DNA from: Rhabdophis nuchalis
Taxonomy: Eukaryota; Chordata; Lepidosauria; Squamata; Natricidae
DNA length: 64,000 nt
NCBI GenBank assembly: GCA_039707465.1
Contig: CM077648.1
Location: forward strand, 21,018,119-21,082,118
Direction: 5' to 3'
Part shown: positions 11,516-21,729 of the stretch, piece after piece
How positions within the stretch are numbered: the first letter of the stretch is position 1
Layout of the letters: each line of letters begins with the position of its first letter
Position numbers and translations under genes: made by a program
The notes under the pieces: model-generated
What the model was told of the DNA's origin: nothing
Database searches by the model: none
What the model saw: the letters and a program-made list of their open reading frames with translations, nothing else

Positions 11516-11640
11516 TATTCAATGCCTAGAATCTCAATTAATAGTCTCCATGGAGCACCATAGCAAATTTGAGACTATAGAGAACTGTTAAAATATATAT
11601 AATGGATGACGTCAGTCTTCCCCATCTTGGAGTCTTCCAG

Positions 11641-11648
11641 ATAGATAG

Positions 11649-11743
<95 letters not shown>
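11641..11743. repeat. (ATAG)n / GATA microsatellite
   Basis: About 25 tetranucleotide units, interrupted once by 'ataaatag' near 11665. GATA arrays of this kind are well known as the Bkm-type repeats of snakes. The flanking sequence is unique, so there is no LINE tail next to it. Confidence 0.95.
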
Positions 11744-11745
<2 letters not shown>

Positions 11746-12524
11746 GGAGTTTTAGTTTTCTTAATCTCCCACTTAGCACACTTGTAGATCATACTGACTG
11801 AAGAGTGATTTCTAACACATCTGGAGAACATCAGTTTCAAATTCTTTTGACTTATTCAAGGGTAACTCCATACATAAAAAACTTTAGTTTTATATGTCAG
11901 GGAATTAGTGAACTGAGAATTGTATGAACTTTTTTGTTTTTGTTTTAAAAAAGAAGAAGGAAACACTCACATTCTTTTTTCTTTTCTTTTTCCTTGTCCA
12001 GAAAATAGTCATAGATCAAGATGCCCATTTCTCTACAGTAGAATTGTACCATACAAGGATCTTAACTTACAACCACCTATAAAGATGACAGAAAAATTGC
12101 CATCTAAATAAGCGCTAGTAAAAACTTTGGATTTGAGAAAGAAAACAACAAAAACTTCCAGTGTTTCATCTAAAAAGAAAACATTGTGCGCTTTTCCTCC
12201 CCTGTTTGTAGATAAAACATTAGTGGATAAAATAGAGGATCATATTCTCTTTTGAAAAACGTAATACTTAAGAGATTTGAAGGAAAATCAATGTGACATT
12301 TGAATACACTTTGAAGTTCCTTCACAGCTTGAAACTTCACAACTTTTGTCTCTCCTTTTTTTTATCAACTGTATTCATTACATTTCCATATAAAGCAGCT
12401 TAAATACCATCTCCTTTCTCTTTCCCTTCCTTCTCATTTCCCCCCTCCCTTTCTTTCTTTTTTTGCCTTGATGTCACAGCACTCTCCATGAGAACCAAAC
12501 ATATTTTCTTTCTTTCAAATGCAG
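11744..12524. other. Unique sequence with pyrimidine tract
   Basis: No repeat family is recognised. From about 12340 to 12524 the plus strand is pyrimidine-rich and ends in 'ttctttctttcaaatgcag', which fits a splice acceptor for the candidate exon that follows. Confidence 0.4.
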
Positions 12525-12818
12525 CGATGCGCCTACTGTTCAATTAAAACTCTGGCCTTTGTGAAGATGGATCACAACTTTGATCATTGCATTTGTATAA
12601 TTAAGGGACAGGCCTCTGGTTTAAAGGGAGCACTGCTTTCGCCTTTGAAACCCAGAGAGCGCCATGAGTTCTCCGAAAATGCTCGCCTGGTAGGAAAGAG
12701 CCGTTCTCCTCCGGTGACACATCTATCTGTGTCCCGCAGATTGCTCATCCTCTGTCCCTCGGACTATGATTAGCTGGACTTCCTGCTGGCTGCAGATGGA
12801 ATGAAGCAGAGTGATAAG
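12525..12818 (+). other. Candidate 5' or internal exon
   Basis: The tract begins right after an acceptor-like 'caaatgcag' with a strong pyrimidine run and ends at 'gataag|gtaagc', a near-consensus donor (GT at 12819-12820). An ATG at 12801 opens six codons (MKQSDK) that run in phase 0 into the donor; upstream stops exist in frame, so most would be 5' untranslated. The sequence is not part of any repeat seen elsewhere in the window. I do not recognise the gene. It could also be a conserved non-coding element with chance splice-like ends. Confidence 0.25.
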
Positions 12819-13109
12819 GTAAGCAGCCTTTCTCTCATGCTTCAGATCCACGGAGAGGGAGCGTTTCTTCGGAGGACCCCCACGTATAAGCCGTTTATAG
12901 TGATATTGCGAAAAGGGTTGGGGTAATTACCAAACACAGGAAGGAGGTCTCCCACCATCAATAGCATTAAGGATGGATTGGGGGAAAAATTTGCTCACTG
13001 GATTAATTGAGCCCCTCTTCTCTGGCCCTTGTTTGAAATCTAGTCTCAGAGCTCAGTGTTGCATAGCAAATCTGAGATCAGCTGGGGAGGGCTTATGTAT
13101 TGCTAGGAC
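12819..13109. other. Unique sequence
   Basis: Non-repetitive sequence downstream of the candidate donor; no feature recognised. Confidence 0.4.
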
Positions 13110-13445
13110 ATAAAGTGCCTCAATGGGCCTTCTCCATGGCAGCACCAGAACTTCGGAATAAATTGGTAATGAACTTGAGCTGAGCCTGTCCCTTTGGATT
13201 TTGAGAAAACAGCTGAAGGCCTGCCTGTTTTCACTGGCCTTCTGCAAAACTTTGAGGGCGCTTATTCTTCATTTCTTTCAATAGTCTGAGGTCATTTTTA
13301 TGTTTTTAATAATGCTACTTCACTGTTTTAGAGTGATTTTAATATTTGAAATGCTACTGGGGTTTTAACTGTGATTTGATGGTTGGAAGCTGCATAGTGC
13401 ACTATGAGGTGGTTTGGAGGATTTAAAAATCTAAATAAACAAATA
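13110..13445 (+). mobile_element. Old L2-like LINE remnant
   Basis: Translation of 'gccttctccatggcagcaccagaacttcgg' onwards gives the AFSMAAPELRNKL type block followed by KQLKACLFSLAF-like residues after repairing stops, which is the typical end of an L2/CR1-group reverse transcriptase. A T-rich 3' UTR follows ('gtttttaataatgctac', 'gggttttaactgtgatttgatggttgg') and ends 'aatctaaataaacaaatac'. It has stops and frameshifts and is older than the family A copies. Confidence 0.55.
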
Positions 13446-13462
13446 CTTTAAAGTAAAATTAA

Positions 13463-13807
13463 AGTTTCCCCTTGCACATATGTGCTAGTCGTTTCTGATC
13501 CTTAGGAGGTAGTGCTCATCTCTGTTTCAAAGCTGAAGAACCAGCACTGTCCGAAGATGTCTCTATGGTTATATGGCCGGCATGACTAAACACTAAAGGC
13601 GCATGGAACGCTGTTACCTTCCCACCAAAGGCAATTCCAATTTTTCTACTTACATTTTTGCATGCTTTTCGAACTGCTAGGTTGGGAGAAGCTGGGAAAA
13701 GTAACGGCAGCTCACTCCATTATGCAGCGCTAGGGATTCGAACCACCAAACCGCTGACCTTTCTGATCAACAAGCTCAGCATCTTAGCCACTGAGTCACC
13801 ACATCCC
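13463..13807 (-). mobile_element. Sauria-type SINE
   Basis: On the minus strand it reads 'gggatgtggtgactcagtggctaaga' (A box), 'ggtttcgaatccctagcgctgc' (B box), 'ccagcttctcccaacctagcag', 'gggaaggtaacagcgttccatgcg', 'catgccggccatataacc' and ends 'cacatatgtgcaaggggaa'. This is the tRNA-headed, Bov-B-tailed SINE of squamates. A neighbouring duplication 'tttacttggagtga' (13808 and 13831) lies just beyond the head. Confidence 0.9.
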
Positions 13808-14285
13808 TTTACTTGGAGTGATATTACCTTTACTTGGAGTGACATTCTCATTATTTCATATTTCATGACAAAGTTCCCAATAACAGATGCGGACTTTGTA
13901 CCCATCCTTATCTGGGTTGGCTTTTCAAAAAGAGTCACTCGGCCTGTAAAAAGATCACTGTAAAAAGATCACTCTTTTGAAAAGATCACTGAAGCAGCAA
14001 GAAGCAAACTGTAAGATCCCAAGGAGATCCATGCTGGTCTTTGCCAGATTGCCAGTAGAATATTGAAATGGAACAACATCAAAATGACACATTCCTGACT
14101 GGGAAGGGATGTGATCCAATCCTTCCTGCATCAGTGACTTTGCATTCTACCTACCCATTTATCTACTTACTCCAGTCAGTCCCGTCAATGAGTGCAAGAA
14201 CCCCTGGGTTGATCAAGATTTCAGATCCAGGTCAAACATTGCAGGATAAGGAAAAGTAACTTGTAGGTGCTTAAATAGTTTTGTG
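13808..14285. other. Unique sequence with short duplications
   Basis: Local duplications 'cctttacttggagtga' (13806-13843) and 'gtaaaaagatcact' (13944-13971) are visible. No gene seen. Confidence 0.45.
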
Positions 14286-14422
14286 TTGTGATGTGATGCT
14301 CATCCATCGTGTTCGGAGAGGACCTTGACATCTAACAGGTTGTGGGCTGCCCACAATGTGTCTGCAGGTGGCTGGTAAGGCCTATACAGGCACAAAATCT
14401 TCTGCCACATGTCAGGCAGACA

Positions 14423-14598
14423 CAGGGGTGGGTTTCAAATTGTTTAGAACCTACTCTGTAGGTGTGGCCTATTTTGTGGGCGTGGCTTGGCAGTCATGTG
14501 ACAGGGTGGGAGTGGCCACCTTTCAAAATGTGGTGAAACTCATTTAACAACGCTCTTGCTTAGCAACCAAAATTTTGGACTCAATTGTGATGATAAAT

Positions 14599-14630
<32 letters not shown>

Positions 14631-14801
14631 TCCTTTCTTCCTTCCTTTTTTCCTTCCTTTCCTTTCCTTCCCGTTGGGTCACTGGCAGCGGCGGGCCAGA
14701 TTTACTTCCAGGTACGCCGGTGGAACCCCCTCTCACCGGTTCTCTAAATTTCACCAACCGGTTCTCGCGAGTAGGTGCGAACCTGTAGAAACCCACCCCT
14801 G
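14423..14801. mobile_element. hAT-type MITE with perfect TSD and (TTTC)n core
   Basis: GGCAGACA occurs on both sides (14415-14422 and 14802-14809). Ends CAGGGGTGGGTTTC and GAAACCCACCCCTG are perfect 14-bp inverted repeats. The interior includes 'gtggcctattttgtgggcgtggcttggcagtcatgtgac', then 'gcttagcaaccaaaattttgg' and a (TTTC/TTCC)n run at about 14598-14680, and near the right end 'caccggttct' and 'caaccggttctcgcgag'. Confidence 0.9.
14598..14680. repeat. (TTTC)n-rich microsatellite inside MITE
   Basis: Eight or so TTTC units pass into TTCC and TTTCC units. It is internal to the hAT MITE and explains the low-complexity serine/phenylalanine frames. Confidence 0.9.
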
Positions 14802-15095
14802 GGCAGACATGTGTGGGCATCATTTGCAGCTCTGGCTTTGCAGAGTGCTCACTTCTCTTGTGCAATAGTTGTTCTTCTGTCAGCAGATGTCTGGCAGACT
14901 TGGTGGATCAGCCTGCGCCATGTCAATCTATCTTGTGCCAGGGTTTCCCAGGAGGTGGTGTCAATATCCAGGGACTTGAAGAAGGCTTTCAATGTGTCTT
15001 TGTATCACTTCCTTTGTCCCCCATGTGTAGTGATATATGTGTCTCATGAACATCTGCATGGTTGCATATTTGCTGAGCGCAGGGCTTAGCTGATT

Positions 15096-16365
15096 AATAC
15101 CCAGCCTTATTATTATTTACATTTCAGTTATGTGCAAGAGCATGATGGAGGAAATTGAAAGCAACTCTTTTAACTGCTATCGCTTCGTTCTCCTGTCAGC
15201 TGTAAATAGAAGTGGAGATATCTCATCTGTTTTATTCCTCAACTGTTTCTTTAACTCACGAAATCTTATCGGTGTTCACCTCACTCTAAATATTGTTTTT
15301 TTTACAAGCTGTATTGCAGAAAAGCATATGTAAATAAGAATACATGCCAAGGAAAACAGGAACAAAGAACATGTAAAATCTGACAGTGTCATTAGATTTT
15401 GTGAATAGAAAAAATAAATAAATACTTCAGAATTAAAACAGTTCAAAGCAAAATACAGAGAGGTCCTTATTACCCATTCAAAGTACTGAAATAGTTATTT
15501 TGGATGCTCTCCATTTATTATAATTGTTACAAAAAACACAGTGTTTTTGTCTTTTGTTTGTTTTTAAGTCCCACTAAGTTTGCCTCTCTAGAATACTTAT
15601 CATGGTTTTCAAGGCAGGGAATAAATTTTGGATAAAGTCATATAGATTAAACAGTTTTCAGATATCTTGAAATTTACAGCTATGTAGTTCAAGTTCAACG
15701 TCTACAATTCATTGTAGCCATTGTAGGTACCTTGTTTTTAACTACATTTTAACCTGATTTACAAAACAGGCTCCTGATATTGCAAGAGTTTATTACAAAT
15801 GATATATGGGCAAGAGATAAAGTGATAAATGATCATGTCTGCTGCCCCATATGCAGTCCTTTAATTTAGACATTTTTAGAGAATTTCTGGTCTTAGTGAC
15901 TCAGTAATTGTCTTGAGTACTATGGACTAATTAAACATGTCTCCTACTACTACAGAGGTTACATATCTTGGCACATTAAAACACTATTAAAGAAAGATCT
16001 ATCTATGACAGTGAAATTTCTCTCAATCTTCTTCATACATAAAATATACTAAAATATATTAATTTTGATTAGCAAACCATGCCCTACCACAGATTGGTAG
16101 TAGTCAAAAAAGATATATCATTATCAAAAAAGGCATAAATTTCTGAAAGGCTCCAAATGCACTTAGCTGTTAGGAGGAAAGGATAATTCCAATTGAATGT
16201 CTGCTGTTAACAGCTAAGACAAAGAACTGATTGCACAATGGGCTAGTCCATGCAAAACCAAAATCTATTTCCTGCCTTATAAACTATTATACTTCTAGCA
16301 TGGTGGCTTTTAAGCAGGATATTTCCAAGACTTCACTTCAGAATAATTTCACAGTCTATCAATAC
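15096..16365. other. Unique sequence
   Basis: About 1.3 kb of AT-rich, non-repetitive sequence. Short frames (for example at 15130-15333) show no family features. Nothing else recognised. Confidence 0.5.
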
Positions 16366-16960
16366 AATAGCAGAGTTGGAAGGGACCTTGAGGTCTTCTA
16401 GTCCAACCACCTGCCTAGGCAGGAAACCCTACACCGCTTCAGACAAATGGCTATCCAACATCTTCTTAAAGACTTGCAATGTTGGGGCATTCATAACTTC
16501 TGGAGGCAACTTCTGTTCCACTGATTAACTGTCCTAACTCTCAGGAAATTTTTCCTCAGTTCTACGTTGCTTCTCTCTTTGATTAGTTTCCATCCATTGC
16601 TTCTTGTTCTGCCCCCAGGTGCTTTGGAGAATAGTTTGACTCCCTCTTCTTTGTGGCAGCCTCTGAGATATCGGAACACTGCTATCATGTCTCCCCTAGT
16701 CCTTCTTTTCATTAAACTAGACATACCCAGTTCCTGCAACCGTTCCTCATATGTTTTAGCCTCCAGTCCCCTAATCATCTTGGTTGCTCTTCTCTGCACT
16801 CTTTCCAGAGTCTCCACGTCTTTTCTACATCGTGGCGACCAAAACTGTATGCAGTATTCCAAGTGTGGCCTTACCAAGGCATTATAAAGTGATATTAACA
16901 CTTCACGTGATCTTGATTCTATCCCTCTGTTGATGCAGCCTAGAACTGTGTTTTTATAAA
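16366..16960 (-). mobile_element. CR1 LINE 3' end (family B)
   Basis: The minus-strand frame (about 16491-16955 in the CR1 part) encodes the classical CR1 reverse-transcriptase C-terminus: [49 protein letters not shown] and KLFSKAPGGRTRSNG blocks. The 3' end lies on the left with 'gaagaccтcaaggtcccttccaactctgctattg' in minus sense, here seen as 'caatagcagagttggaaggg'. It is 5'-truncated at about 16960, where the next DNA repeat begins, and has a frame disturbance near the protein end. Confidence 0.9.
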
Positions 16961-16972
16961 ATGTTATTATAC

Positions 16973-17308
16973 AGGAAGTCCTTGACTTATGAACATAGTT
17001 GGGACAGGAACTTCCATCACTCAGTATTTTAGTCTTTAAGTGAGTTGTGCCTGAGTTTACCTTCTCTGCCATGGTTGTTTAGTGATTCATGCTGTCATTA
17101 AGTGAAGCTGGCTTCTCCCAGGGGACTTTGTTTGATGGAAGCACCATTTAAGGTCATAACTGGTGATCACATGACCTGGGAGGTTGCCAAGCACCCAAAT
17201 TCAAATTATCTTACTGCTTGTAAGTCACTCTTTTCAGCACCATCATAATTTCAGTCATTATGTCATTAAATGAATGGCTGTCAGTTGAGGACAACCTGTG
17301 CATTGGCA
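16973..17308. mobile_element. DNA repeat D, AGGTAGTCCTC termini
   Basis: Ends 'acaggaagtccttgacttatga' and 'tcagttgaggacaacctgtg' form an imperfect inverted repeat. The interior contains many 'cattaagtgaa', 'tttaagtgagt' and 'ggtgatcacatgacc' motifs. Related sequences are at 28065, 38555 and 44331, where the termini ACTACCTGTA or GCAGTCCTCGG are clear. No transposase. The superfamily is not certain. Confidence 0.65.
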
Positions 17309-17900
17309 TTGATCTCAAAAGACTATGGTATCGTGCTCTGGAAAGAGGTAACGCTGAACGGTCCTCTCCAGAGCACGAGGCCTGGGTAGATTAATATGGA
17401 GGATAGACTACCCAAGCAGCAGATTCCCCCCTCTCCACATTGTTTAAATAGTCCAATGGAACATCAGAGTCAATACAGTTGGCTCCAGCTGCATCGCAGG
17501 AGTTATCAGAACATGGTTGTACAGAGTCAAAAATTGCTTCCAGGGCTCGGGCTCCATATTTTGCCTCAAGGTTGACTCCTGAAGCCCTTTTCCACTAGTG
17601 GATATAGCCACAAGGCAATGGACGTTTGAAATCGGAGTTTCCCTTCTCCTAGAAGATGGTTCTGCCACTTTATCTTCTGCCTTCAAAACCATTGACCATC
17701 TTATCCTGTAACCCTGGAAAGGGGCCCTTAGGAGGTGCTACCAGCCAGGCCAACTGGACCAAGGTTTTTTAAGGAGATGTTACTCCTCCATCACTCACCC
17801 TTTGTCCTGGCTTGCGACAGGCAGAGCCTGGCTTCCCAAACATTAGACCCAGGATGGTGGGTTTAGGAGAACCTGTAAAGACTATATTATTAATAGGGAA
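17309..17900. other. Unassigned moderately GC-rich sequence with hairpin
   Basis: Sequence composition differs from the AT-rich neighbours. At 17331-17374 'gtgctctggaaagagg' pairs with 'cctctccagagcac'. The rest includes 'aatatggaggatagactaccc' and 'ccactagtggatatagcc' and could be part of an unlisted dispersed repeat or retroelement, but only one copy is in the window. No supported gene. Confidence 0.35.
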
Positions 17901-18236
17901 ATTGCTATTCTCAAGATACTTTGAATTTCAAATCCCATCAACCCTAATCAACCAGATTGGTGAGAAAAGTTAGTGGGAATTGCATTACAGAATATTATTA
18001 AATGCCAGATTGTATATTATAGTATCATATATAATGTACATTTCTTATATTATCAAATATACTGTACATGCTACAAAGTAAGAATAAAGGGTTGCAAGAA
18101 GTCTCTTACAAAGCAGCTGGTAATTTATGCTTTGCATCTTCAGTTTAAAGGCCATATGACTGACTGACTGAGTGAATGAGTGAGTGAGTGAGTGGTTATA
18201 TGCTATCAAGTCAGTGTTGACTCTTAGCAGCCAAAG
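17901..18236. other. Unique sequence with (TGAG)n
   Basis: AT-rich sequence ending in a short TGAC/TGAG tetranucleotide run at about 18159-18195. No gene seen. Confidence 0.5.
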
Positions 18237-18244
18237 AGTTAGAC

Positions 18245-18582
18245 TAGGGGTATCAAACTCGATTTCATTGAGAGCCACATCAGAGTTGTGTTTGACCTTG
18301 GGGAGCTGGGGTGGGTGTGGCCAAGGTGGGCATGGCCAGCTTGATGTCACTCATGTTGGGGCTGCCTGCTGGTGAAAACCGACTCCCAAACTCTGTTTTT
18401 GACTGCAACGGCCTCCTGCAACCCTGTCAAAACTGAATGTGGGTGGACCACCCGCAGCCCTCCCAAGCTCTGTTTTTGGACTAAGGGCCAGTTCTTCACT
18501 GTTTCCAGGACAACCCCGTTGGCCAGATCTAAGCACCCCATGGGCCAGATCTGGTCTCTGGGCCTTTAGTTTGACACCTCTG
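18245..18582 (+). mobile_element. hAT-type MITE, TGTCAAACTC family
   Basis: Flanks AGTTAGAC (18237-18244) and AGTTAAAC (18583-18590) agree at 7 of 8 positions. Ends TAGGGGTATCAAACTC and GTTTGACACCTCTG are inverted repeats with a few changes. The interior 'gagccacatcagagttgtgtttgacc', 'ggccaaggtgggcatggcc' and 'gggccagatct' blocks match the copies at 4116 and 24167. Confidence 0.85.
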
Positions 18583-18590
18583 AGTTAAAC

Positions 18591-19129
18591 TCTCTCCAGG
18601 ATGATCTGCTCCCAGCCTAGTATGTTAGACATCCCAACAGTGCATCCATCACTACTGTAATTGTGCACATCCATTTTGGTGCTGGTCATCTTCTACTTTT
18701 CTTTCATTTCACCTTTCTTAGCTTTCAAGCGAGTTGGGTCTTTGCATAATGCTGTAAATTCAAAATATGATCATTTGAAGCTGGACATTTTTTTTTACTC
18801 AGATCAGAATCCTTGATTTTCTCTTTTCCTATGAGCCATGTGGTTTGTTTCCTTGGCCATCCATGGTGCTTTCAAGAGACTTCTCCAACAACAAAAGTTC
18901 AAAAGTATGAATACTCTTGCTATCTTATCTTTTTATTCTTCAAAGTCCATTTTGTATCCATCATAAAAAAAAACCTATTACTTGTACAGTTCTGATCATC
19001 ATAGGTATAGATATGTCATGAGTATCTTTTCCAAGGTCAAATAAACAGAACAGGTACAGACTCCAAGGGACTATTAAAACTGCAGAAAACACAATTACAG
19101 CCAGCCTGCCTGCCTTCCATTGAGGACCT
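18591..19129. other. Unique sequence
   Basis: No repeat family or gene recognised; a T run at 18788 and an A run at 18966 are the only low-complexity points. Confidence 0.5.
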
Positions 19130-19515
19130 CTATATTACATGGGTTAGAAGGAGGGCTGAGAAAATATCTCTAGACCCCTCACATCCTGGACACAAACTGT
19201 TTCAACTCTTCCCCTCAGGATGCTGCTGTAGTGCATTGCATGCCAAAACAACAAGACACGGGGAGAGCTTTTTCCCTCATGCTCTTACAGTACTGAACAC
19301 CTAATTCTCACAATACTTTCTTGTGTTTAAGTATATTTACTCATGTACTATTATCCTTCCCATCTTCTTTAATACCCCATCCTATTGATATTATTATTAT
19401 GATTATTATCACGCTGTTGCTTTTTGCATGTACACTGAGAACTTTTGCAGTGGAGACAAATTCTTTTGTGTGCCTAATCACATTTGGCCAATAAAGTCTA
19501 TTCTATTCTATTCCA
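19130..19515 (+). mobile_element. Non-LTR LINE 3' end (family C)
   Basis: Translation near 19165-19290 gives HPGHKLFQLLPSG, then an RxGESFFPHAL-like end, which resembles the extreme C-terminus of jockey/Rex-like non-LTR reverse transcriptases. The 3' UTR runs 'tgcatgtacactgagaac', 'acaaattcttttgtgtgcctaatcaca', 'ttggccaataaag' and ends in a (TTCTA)n tail at about 19497-19520. Only this short 3' end is left and the frame has substitutions. Confidence 0.6.
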
Positions 19516-20379
19516 ATTTGTTCTTTTCTGTTCTATTCATTACTATTCTGAAATGCTGTGTGGTAATCTACAGCATATTTCTTGACTATTGGATCTTTTG
19601 CCATTGACAGTCCGTCCTAAAAGACAGAAGTTATGCATTAATTTTATGTCTTCATTGTCATTTCTAAGGCTAGCTGTTATCTTCTTTATAATTAATCATA
19701 CTCCCATTTTTCCCCACTGTGCTACTTAATTTTCACTACTGTGTCTTGCAGATTTTTTGCATTTTCAGCTATCAGAGTAGTGTCATCAGCACAGTCTAGT
19801 CGTTATGATGTGTTTAATTTCAGGGAAAGAGAAACAAGGTAGGGGAAAAAATGATTCCAAGAGATTTTGTACAAAAAGTTTCAATTCCTTGAATTGGTAT
19901 AATTCCAAAGAAAAAAGGAAAACAAAACATGAATGCATACCAAAGAATCCTGTTGATGCTACAGCTGCTACATCTAATGCCCTGCTGTTTAGAGACAAAA
20001 AAGAATATGCCTGATTATCTACATATGCCGTATCCAAAGCAGGTGGTCATTTGATCACTATAACATGTCTGGAATATCAGAAGGATATGGTGTGTGTGTG
20101 GGGGAGAGCAATGATTTCTAGGATTATGCCAAGATGATTTCCATCAGTGGGACTGGATCCATTTTTTTTCTTTGTCCCCCACCCCCATTAATTAAGAGCT
20201 AAGCTTAAAGTATCAGTGCAGGGACCAATTAAGAGCCATCATTATCACACATGCACCTAGAAACACATCCTCTCTTTCATTTGAGAGGAAAAAAATGAGA
20301 CGCGATAAGCATTTGTGGGTAATAATCATGACATCCTTCATGTGTAAGCTTTTTCAAGGGGGGGAAATTCACCTCAGTT
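19516..20379. other. Unique sequence
   Basis: No gene recognised. The tract 20200-20340 ('caattaagagccatcattatcacac', 'gagacgcgataagcatttg') is non-repetitive and could be regulatory, without direct support. Confidence 0.4.
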
Positions 20380-20826
20380 TTATTTTATTTATTTATTTAT
20401 TTTATTGAATTTCTAGACCGCCCCCTCTCCCCGAAGGGACTCAGGGCGGTGTACAGGAAAAATTAAAACTTCTAAAAACATAACAATACATACAAAATTA
20501 AAATTGAATTAAATAACCCTGTACGAATTTATAAACATTAAAAACTGTAACCCATTAAAAAACCGAATAAAACAATTTATATTACAGACTGGGGCGAGAA
20601 GCATAAATTAGGCCAAGCCGGCTTGATGGAACAAATGAGTCTTAAGTTTCTGGCGGAAGGAGCGGAGGTCCGTGGTAGTTCTGATATCAGGGGGTAGGTC
20701 GTTCCAAAGGGTTGGGCCCATCACAGAGAAGGCCCTTCCCCTGGGCGTCGCCCGCTGGCATTGCCTAATGGACGGCACCCGGAGAAGTCCCTCTCTGTGG
20801 GAGCGAATGGGCCAAAGGGATGTATG
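20380..20826 (-). mobile_element. L2/CR1-group LINE 3' end (family A)
   Basis: Minus orientation with a (TTTA)n tail at the left, the 'cgccccctctccccgaagggactcagggcgg' hairpin block, and a C-terminal frame (20608-20850) that contains RSHREGLLRVPS, ATPRGRAFSV and LWNDLPPDIRTTTDL. It is truncated at about 20826 and abuts an unrelated LINE-like tail. Confidence 0.85.
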
Positions 20827-20938
20827 TTTTAGCTCCCAATTAAACGCAATACATTGTAACACCATGGTAAGCCACCCAGAGTTACTCTGTGGTAAAATGG
20901 GTGGCAAAAATGTAACAAAATAAAAATAAATAAAATAC
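20827..20938 (+). mobile_element. LINE 3' tail fragment
   Basis: The block 'gccacccagagttactctgtgg' followed by 'atgggtggcaaaaatg' and an (AAAAT)n tail at 20915-20938 matches the fragment at 5208. It is the 3' end of a different L2-like family in the plus sense. Confidence 0.5.
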
Positions 20939-20970
20939 CAAAATCAATTCATTTCCAGAAAATGGCTCAG

Positions 20971-21577
20971 AATTTATTTATTTATTTATTTATTTTTATT
21001 TTATTCAATTTATATCCCGCCCTTCTCCGAGAGGACCCAGGGCGGCGCACAGGAATTTAAAACAATATACAAAATAGTACCAAATATAATTTAAAAAACC
21101 TATTAAATGACAGAAACCTGCGCTAAAACCAGATTAAAATCCCCCATTTAAAACTGTCTAATATTTGTCCCAGCGGAGGCTATGTTAGGCCGGCTTGATG
21201 AAATAAGTGTGTTTTTAAACACCGGCGGAAGAGGCGGAGGTCGGTGATAGTGCGGAGTTCAGGGGGTAGGTCGTTCCAAAGGGCAGGGCCCGCCACAGAG
21301 AAGGCCCTTCCCCTGGGTGTCGCCAGCCGGCATTGTCCGGCCGATGGCACCCTGAGAAGGCCCTCTCTGTGGGAGCGTACCGGTCTAAGGGATGTATGGG
21401 GCAGGAGACGGTCTCGCATATAACTAGGCCCCGAGCCATAGAGCGCTTTGAAGATGGTCGTCAAGACCTTGAAGCGCACCCGAAACACCACAGGAAGCCA
21501 GTGCAGCTCACGCAGGATTGGTGTTATGTGGGAGCATCTGGGGGCTCCCGTAATCACCCGCGCGGCTGCAGAATTGA
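20971..21577 (-). mobile_element. L2/CR1-group LINE 3' end (family A)
   Basis: The tail (ATTT)n at 20971-20995 is followed by 'cccgcccttctccgagaggacccagggcgg'. A 125-codon minus frame (21180-21557) encodes the reverse-transcriptase C-terminus with LRELHWLPVVFRVRFKVL, SYMRDRLLPHTS and ALWNDLPPELRTITDL. It is 5'-truncated at about 21577. Confidence 0.85.
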
Positions 21578-21583
21578 TATAAC

Positions 21584-21729
21584 CAGGGGTGGTGTGGGGT
21601 CAGACCCGTTCAGGCGAGCCAATAGTTGTGATCAATGGCTGGGCCCGTCCACTCGCGAGCTATCCTATCCATTTATAACTATCTTTCTGACTTGTTCCCC
21701 CAACCCAGCTGAGTTCCACACCATGTCTG
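21584..21729. mobile_element. Small hAT-type MITE
   Basis: Ends CAGGGGTGGTGTGGGG and TTCCACACCATGTCTG form an imperfect inverted repeat. No matching 8-bp flanks were found, so either the ends are slightly misplaced or the duplication has decayed. Interior includes 'tggctgggcccgtccac'. Confidence 0.5.

Larger units (their letters stand above)
14290..15095 (-). pseudogene. LINE ORF2 C-terminus with zinc-finger motif, interrupted
   Basis: On the minus strand the tract encodes residues reading KDTLKAFFKSLDID, WETLAQDRLTWRRLIHQ and, further on, a CxxCGRRF...GLxSHLxTH zinc-finger-like ending. This layout is typical of the C-terminus of RTE-like and related LINE proteins of animals. Several stops are present, so it is a fossil. 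A hAT MITE (14423-14801) sits inside the zinc-finger codons; leaving out the MITE and one TSD copy restores a continuous frame there, so the LINE was already in place when the MITE arrived. Confidence 0.6.

Noticed and set aside
11641..11743. CRISPR-like regular repeat
   Set aside because: It is a simple tetranucleotide array without spacers.
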